A stretch of DNA of 64,000 nt from positions 65,295 through 129,294 of the forward strand of contig JBBHKE010002620.1 in assembly GCA_037447655.1 (NCBI GenBank), written 5' to 3'. Below are positions 58,924 to 64,000 of this stretch, piece after piece. This stretch comes from Zygnema cylindricum. Taxonomy: Eukaryota > Streptophyta > Zygnematophyceae > Zygnematales > Zygnemataceae. The translations under genes and the position numbers were made by a program. Every line of letters starts with the position of its first letter. Position 1 is the stretch's first letter. A model generated the notes under the pieces. The model worked only from the letters and a program-made list of their open reading frames with translations, ran no database searches and had not been told where the DNA came from.

Positions 58924-61612
58924 GGGTGAAGTTCCATCAAGCGAAAAGTGGCGTTTCGAACAGAAATCCGCGACTCTCCGTACCAGATCGTACCGCCTAT
59001 TTTGTTTTTATAAGAAACCAACATTACAGAGAATCTTGCCGATACTCTCCGGAGGTCTTGGAGGTAAAAGTGGCCGTCGGATGTTCATCTGCGATGAGTT
59101 CGCTTCAATTTTCTCTGTTAGACTCAACCCACCTCGACGAGGTGGGCTGGCATACACTGGAAAAAAAAATTGTGACAGGTTGGACAATTAAGGTACGTGT
59201 CATGATGGAAAACCAACGAAAAATCTTAAGATTTGCACATGACACGCGGTTTCCAAAATACTGTTGTTTTTGAAAAGTTGGTTTCGTGCGTACTCGACAT
59301 TTTGTGCGCACGCGACGTTTCGCGTGCGTAATATATTATCGAAAGTAATGTGGTGGTTCGAATGGATTTGCGGATTGGGGGAGTAAATGTACGAGTAAAA
59401 TTAAAGGGACGTGAGGTAGTAATTGAGTGGCGCGGATTGCGTTAAGAAATGGACGGCGGATCGCGACGCGATCCGATGTGAAGTTTACGGAAATGATTTC
59501 GGTTGTACGATTATTATTTTAACAAGTGGACATGAATGACTAAATTATCTTCGCGACGTCGTGGGATATTTGACGACTCGCATGGATTTTGTTTGGATTT
59601 TTATGACCACGTGGCGCGACATCAAGGGTGCCGAATTAGATCGACGGACGGCGGATATAGGCCGTGGATATTTTTCAAGTAGTAGAGACGCGAAATCGCG
59701 TCAATCACACGATGTTAATTTTGGACGTCCCAGATTGTTTGACGAAATTCGAGGAGTTCCATTGAGTGACTCAGCATGACTGAGCATACGATTTTGTAAG
59801 ATTGTGTGTACTTTGTAAATATTTACAACAATGGTTTGTCTTTATGTGTATTAGTTATTAGTGTAGATTTACTCTTTTTGACATACCTCGAAGTATTCGG
59901 GTTTATTAACATTAATAGAGGTAGCTAGTAGATTGCGTGCGGCTGGTATGCCTCCGTACACTCAGTAATGAGCTCGTGTATATTTGTAGGACTTGTCATT
60001 TTTAGTCATAGGAACTTTTGGACCAAAAACTGTTTATGGTGTTTTTTTGGTAATTTTATCTGAGGATTACTCTCAGATCTGTTGGCAGAATTATCTGAAA
60101 TTCTGCATGTGTGTTCCTCTTTATATTTTTATTATTTTCACAAATTTGCAGGCCTATTGTGTGCCTGTTCTGTGTTTTACTTCATTGTGAAGTTAGTCTG
60201 TTTTATCAAAGTTCTGGCAGACTGTTTTTCTGCAACTTTGACTAGATGATGTGATCGCTCTGTTTATTATATTTGCCTGAAAATTTGTGAGGTTATTCCA
60301 AAGCCTATATACTATCTATTGATGTAGTTTCAGCTTGTTTTGTTATTTCTGCAGAATTCTGTGTTGATTCAAAGTAGGCTGTTTTTGGGTAGTCTGTGGT
60401 GCTTCCGAGGGTGAATCCATGGCTAGAAATGGCTATGGACAACAAATACAACCGAAAACAAAAACGAAATTTCGTAGCATTCCCTTGTCACGCTATTTTC
60501 GGTAACTTTTGTTCGTCACACTATTTCTCTCAAAGGACTTTCGTTATGTTCGAGAACTGAAACTCTAAAAAATGAGTTGGCGTATGCAAAATGTATAAAA
60601 TTTTTGTCGTATGATTACTTCGTACGCAAGTACGTGGTACGCAAGTCAAGATTTGAAGTTAAATTTGTCGGTGCTAAAAAATCTGATAGATATTCAATAC
60701 CGGATCATAGCTTGCGTGGCGCCAGTCAATTTAGAACACGTGGCTTGTAAACTCTACGTGATGGAACTTCGACTCATGGTAACCTTCCATCATGCGTTCC
60801 CAGTAAATGTACGGTCACGTTTACCGGCAGTAATATTTGTAACACCCTTCCATCAGGTCGTGCCAGTAAAGCAAAAATTGCTTACGTGTTGGATTCCGTT
60901 TGGTACCACGTAGGATCCAGTTGAGTCGGCCGGGTATATTAAAAGTTTCGAAAAGTACAAAATTTCGACTGCGTATTTGTACGGGCGGACGCCGATTAAA
61001 ATATCTAGTAGCGCGACGCTAATGTACAACCTGAACGGAGATGGAGGAAATGGCATGTACTGTATTGAATTTGATTTTGCACATTTATAAAGGAGGCGTG
61101 ACACGATGTCCTACAACCAAGTTTTTGTCTGTACTTGATTGTGCACATTTATAGCAGAGGCGTGCTAGGATGTCCTACAAGATTTTGTCGTCGAACAGGG
61201 TGGCTTCAACGTCAGAAGGTACACGCCATTTGCCACATGTAACTTTATAAATTCACGTTCGTCGTGAATCGACTCTGACTTTACAAGTGGACCAAAATAC
61301 GCTTCCAGTAAGCACAAAGTATCCTCGTGAGGACAGTCGGAGGAGACTAGCTAGGTACTAGAAACAAGGGGCGTTTGCGTCGAAAATTAAAAATCGGACG
61401 GTGTTAGTTTTCGCCAAGAAGTCTGGAAAATCTCAACGAATTTTTAGTAAACATCTTTTGTTAAAAAAAAAAAAAAACAGTACGGCTTAGTACGGAATGG
61501 TACTTTCTCCAGTAAACAATCCCACTTTTCGCCTGATGGAAGGTTACCCTCAATCGACCCGGTCTGTAGAGTTTGCCGTACAATTACATAATCGTATGGT
61601 GGAACTTCACCC
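58924..61612. mobile_element. 2.7-kb composite TIR element with GGGTGAAGTTCCA ends
   Basis: Left end GGGTGAAGTTCCATCA after TTA, right end GGTGGAACTTCACCC before TAA. The ends are inverted complements and the flanks fit a TWA duplication. A second element with GGTAACCTTCCATCA ends lies inside it (60779-61550). No transposase frame was found. The GC-richer part at 59280-59780 and the AT-rich 59990-60400 have unknown content. Confidence 0.65.
60779..61550. mobile_element. nested TIR element with GGTAACCTTCCATCA ends
   Basis: Left GGTAACCTTCCATCATGCG, right CGCCTGATGGAAGGTTACC. The word CCACTTTTCGCCTGATGG ties it to family E (AAAAGTGGG next to CATCAGGCG). Confidence 0.6.
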
Positions 61613-62552
61613 TAATTGACACTTATTAAACCGTATCTATAATAGCGTAAAGAAAAAAATAATTAGTTTGCTCTATTTGAATTTAGGGGCGTTTAATTAG
61701 TGATATCAACACTAATAGAAATTCACGGTGTGCTGTACTATAATATGCAAAACCCGAAAGTCCATAAGAGCTTCTAGGCAGCGTGACAGGATATCTTCTG
61801 GCAACAAATTTCTGGTGGATTTTGGTGGATTCGCGTCCATCCTGTCCGAAGTCACTTGAATGTGTAAGGGTATTTTCACATGTGCTAAAGTTACGGTTAT
61901 TTTCTGTCGTTTTCTTCCATAAATTAGAAAAAAACGAGAAAATCTGCAGTCGTACCAAAAAATAGAAATTACCACCGTACAAGTTGTGTTGCCGTGAAAC
62001 TTTATACGTATAGTAGTTTGTCGTCTAGGGTGATACATTTTGTCGTTTAGCGCATTTCGACCCACTTTCGCGTCCTTTCAACACATGTTCAAACTTTACA
62101 TCAAATCACCTAATGAGGTGATTTGAAATAAAGTCCAATAAGGTGAGCCAATATGCAAACAATGTCGCACGTGTATGAAGTTTTTTACAATTTTTGTGCG
62201 CGGAGTACCATAAAAAAACACACTGCACGTTTCCAACCTGTGCGTAATGTTTATTTTGAAGGCTGCCAATAATCATACTTTTCCATCGCAACCGTCGAAT
62301 TGATTCTCCAACATGTGTGCAAGGGGAAAAATGAAAAAAATGAAATTAAGTTTTCATATAGCTGGTTTTTATATAGCTTTGATATCCTAGTTGTTCAATA
62401 CGCACGTTTTTTTCATTTTTTCCAGTTTCTACGTATTGTACGTGACTTTTCAAAAATACGCAAAAAAACGTCTATTGTAAACTGAAACTGATATTTTATG
62501 GAAACTAATAAACAATATACTATAACTGTTTTTTTTTACGGAAACTGTACGG

Positions 62553-63058
62553 TACACCGCGAATCGTAATTAGAGTAAATTACTCTAATTCGGTCGCTCG
62601 AAATTTTGACTCTATCACATCAAATAGAGTAAATGATTCTAATTTTTCCATAATTCTATTTAATGTAAAGTTTAATTAGCGTTTTAAATTATAATATATG
62701 TTCGTTTTAAATAGTGTGGAGTACAGATGACATCCGTCCGTGCAAAATTGTACTTTTATAAATAAAAAAGTACAGACAATGATTTAATACAGGCCATTAG
62801 CATGTAATTGCGTTTTAACAATCCGCGCAGTGCAAACGTCATAGTGACGATAAACTGTACGTTTTGTCAGATTCTGTACGAATACCTTATTTACAATAGA
62901 GGATATTAACTTGCCAAATTAGAGTACACCGCATAAATTAGAGTAAATTCCTTTATGAAACAGTTATATCACATAAATTAGAGTAAATTACTCTAATTAT
63001 TTTTTTTCTCTTTTTTTACTCTAATTTTTTCATTACTCTAATTACGATGCGCGGTGTA
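62553..63058 (-). mobile_element. TA-flanked TIR element (family B), full copy, inverted
   Basis: Ends are TACACCGCGAATCGTAATTA and TAATTACGATGCGCGGTGTA. It is 506 bp. Its whole interior is the inverted complement of 38140-38645 with few differences, so the two copies are recent. Confidence 0.85.
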
Positions 63059-64000
63059 GTTTACAAAAAAGATTCGATGCACGTATCTGTACTTTCTGTT
63101 CAGTAAACCGAACAGAATGTACATGGATTGTACGGGAAAATAATGTGACGTCTACAAATATTTCCAAAAAGAGACGTTACGGCGTCACACTATTTGAGCG
63201 CTGTGAGTTCAAATTTTGTACGGGCGTCTTTTTCAAATTTTGAAAAGAAGCCGCCATCATTACTTGAACAACTGAACGCGAAAAATCATAGAAGACGCCA
63301 TTACCGACGCCACGACAAGAAGGGAAGAAGATTTAGAGTAAAAATAGTTAAAGGACATATATGTATTCTTTTTTTGTTATAATGTGATTGTTTTTGTTAT
63401 TTTTTATCAATGAGTTACGTCGTGCAATGTTTGAAACTCTGAGACCTCCATAAGTCTTCAGAGTGGACAGCTTCCAAGAAGCCTCTGGGATAATCCTGAC
63501 CCCTTTGTGTTTAAGCAAAAATAACTGCCACCCAAGCAGACAAAAACCTGACCAACTTCACCCCTGTGAAGGCAAGACTCCCCTGAGTCGATAGCAAAAA
63601 GAATCTCTGAATTTGCTCCCCTGAGCAATGAGTTATGGAGGGTCAAAGTTGACCTTTTGTACAGAAACTCTCTGGGAGAGGGGGTCCTATCTTCTAATTT
63701 TTCTAAGTCCTATCTCTCTCACAGACTCTATCTACTGATGTACGGAACCAATCAGAATTGAGTTCCGTACGCAAAAGTACAGCTTCCGGTGTACTTTATG
63801 TACGGACATTGTACGACATGGCCAAAATGTCGACACATGTCAAATCCGGATTCGGTGCCATAATCTCCGGAGATTCCACAATCTAACGGAATTTCGCCAC
63901 GCGTCATCCGATGTGGCGATGGCCACAAACCGCCGAAATCTTCCTCCGCGATCTCGGCGCTAATCCCGGCCGTCCGATTAAATTCGGCTTTAATCGTAGC
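63059..64000. other. no gene recognised at the right edge
   Basis: 63400-63720 has a different base composition (more GC, few GTAC) from the elements around it. The last 250 bases are GC-rich with many CG dinucleotides, which could be another element or a promoter outside the window. Confidence 0.35.

Overview
The window is nuclear DNA from a plant-lineage eukaryote. Five intron-containing protein genes can be recognised; four look intact and one is broken. Their closest relatives, as I know the families, are land-plant proteins: a SEND1/GEN-type nuclease, RNA polymerase II subunit RPB4, snRNP protein Sm-D1, a plant-type MATE transporter and EXO1. The introns are mostly 150-1500 bp with GT-AG ends, and the first Sm-D1 intron carries plant-type TTTAGGG telo-box words. 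The species cannot be decided. The repeat families were not recognised, and an early-diverging land plant or streptophyte relative is only a guess.

Layout. 1-3430: nested DNA transposons, including one hAT-like element with a clear 8-bp target duplication. 4226-12773 (+): SEND1 in 14 exons. 13711-15994 (-): a broken copy of a plant GNAT-like gene with a minisatellite in its intron. 16419-17190: a PIF/Harbinger-like element. 18588-21928 (-): RPB4 in six exons. 21929-23033: a divergent promoter interval holding a foldback MITE. 23034-25589 (+): Sm-D1 in four exons. 27561-37774 (-): a MATE transporter in 11 exons, whose introns are packed with CT/GA microsatellites, foldback elements and a decayed duplicate exon. 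38140-44058: a dense block of nested TIR elements. 44059-47155: gene-poor DNA. 47156-56477 (-): EXO1 in 12 exons with a tandemly duplicated promoter block. 57047-64000: more nested TIR elements.

Gene logic. SEND1 and EXO1 are separate members of the Rad2/XPG nuclease superfamily and sit about 34 kb apart. RPB4 and Sm-D1 are divergent housekeeping genes of transcription and splicing. There is no sign of an operon or shared transcription unit. I built the exon models by hand from splice sites, reading frame and family similarity. All models keep frame and sum to whole codons (750, 140, 115, 510 and 741 aa), except that the EXO1 exon 5/6 junction is uncertain.

Repeats. At least three families of non-autonomous TIR elements share an unusual richness in GTAC. 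They are (A) GGGTGTGTCCCCATGT ends with a 3-bp TWA duplication, PIF/Harbinger-like; (B) CACCGCGAATCG ends flanked by TA; and (E) GGGTGAACC..CATCAGG ends. Many are nested in one another, and no transposase was found.
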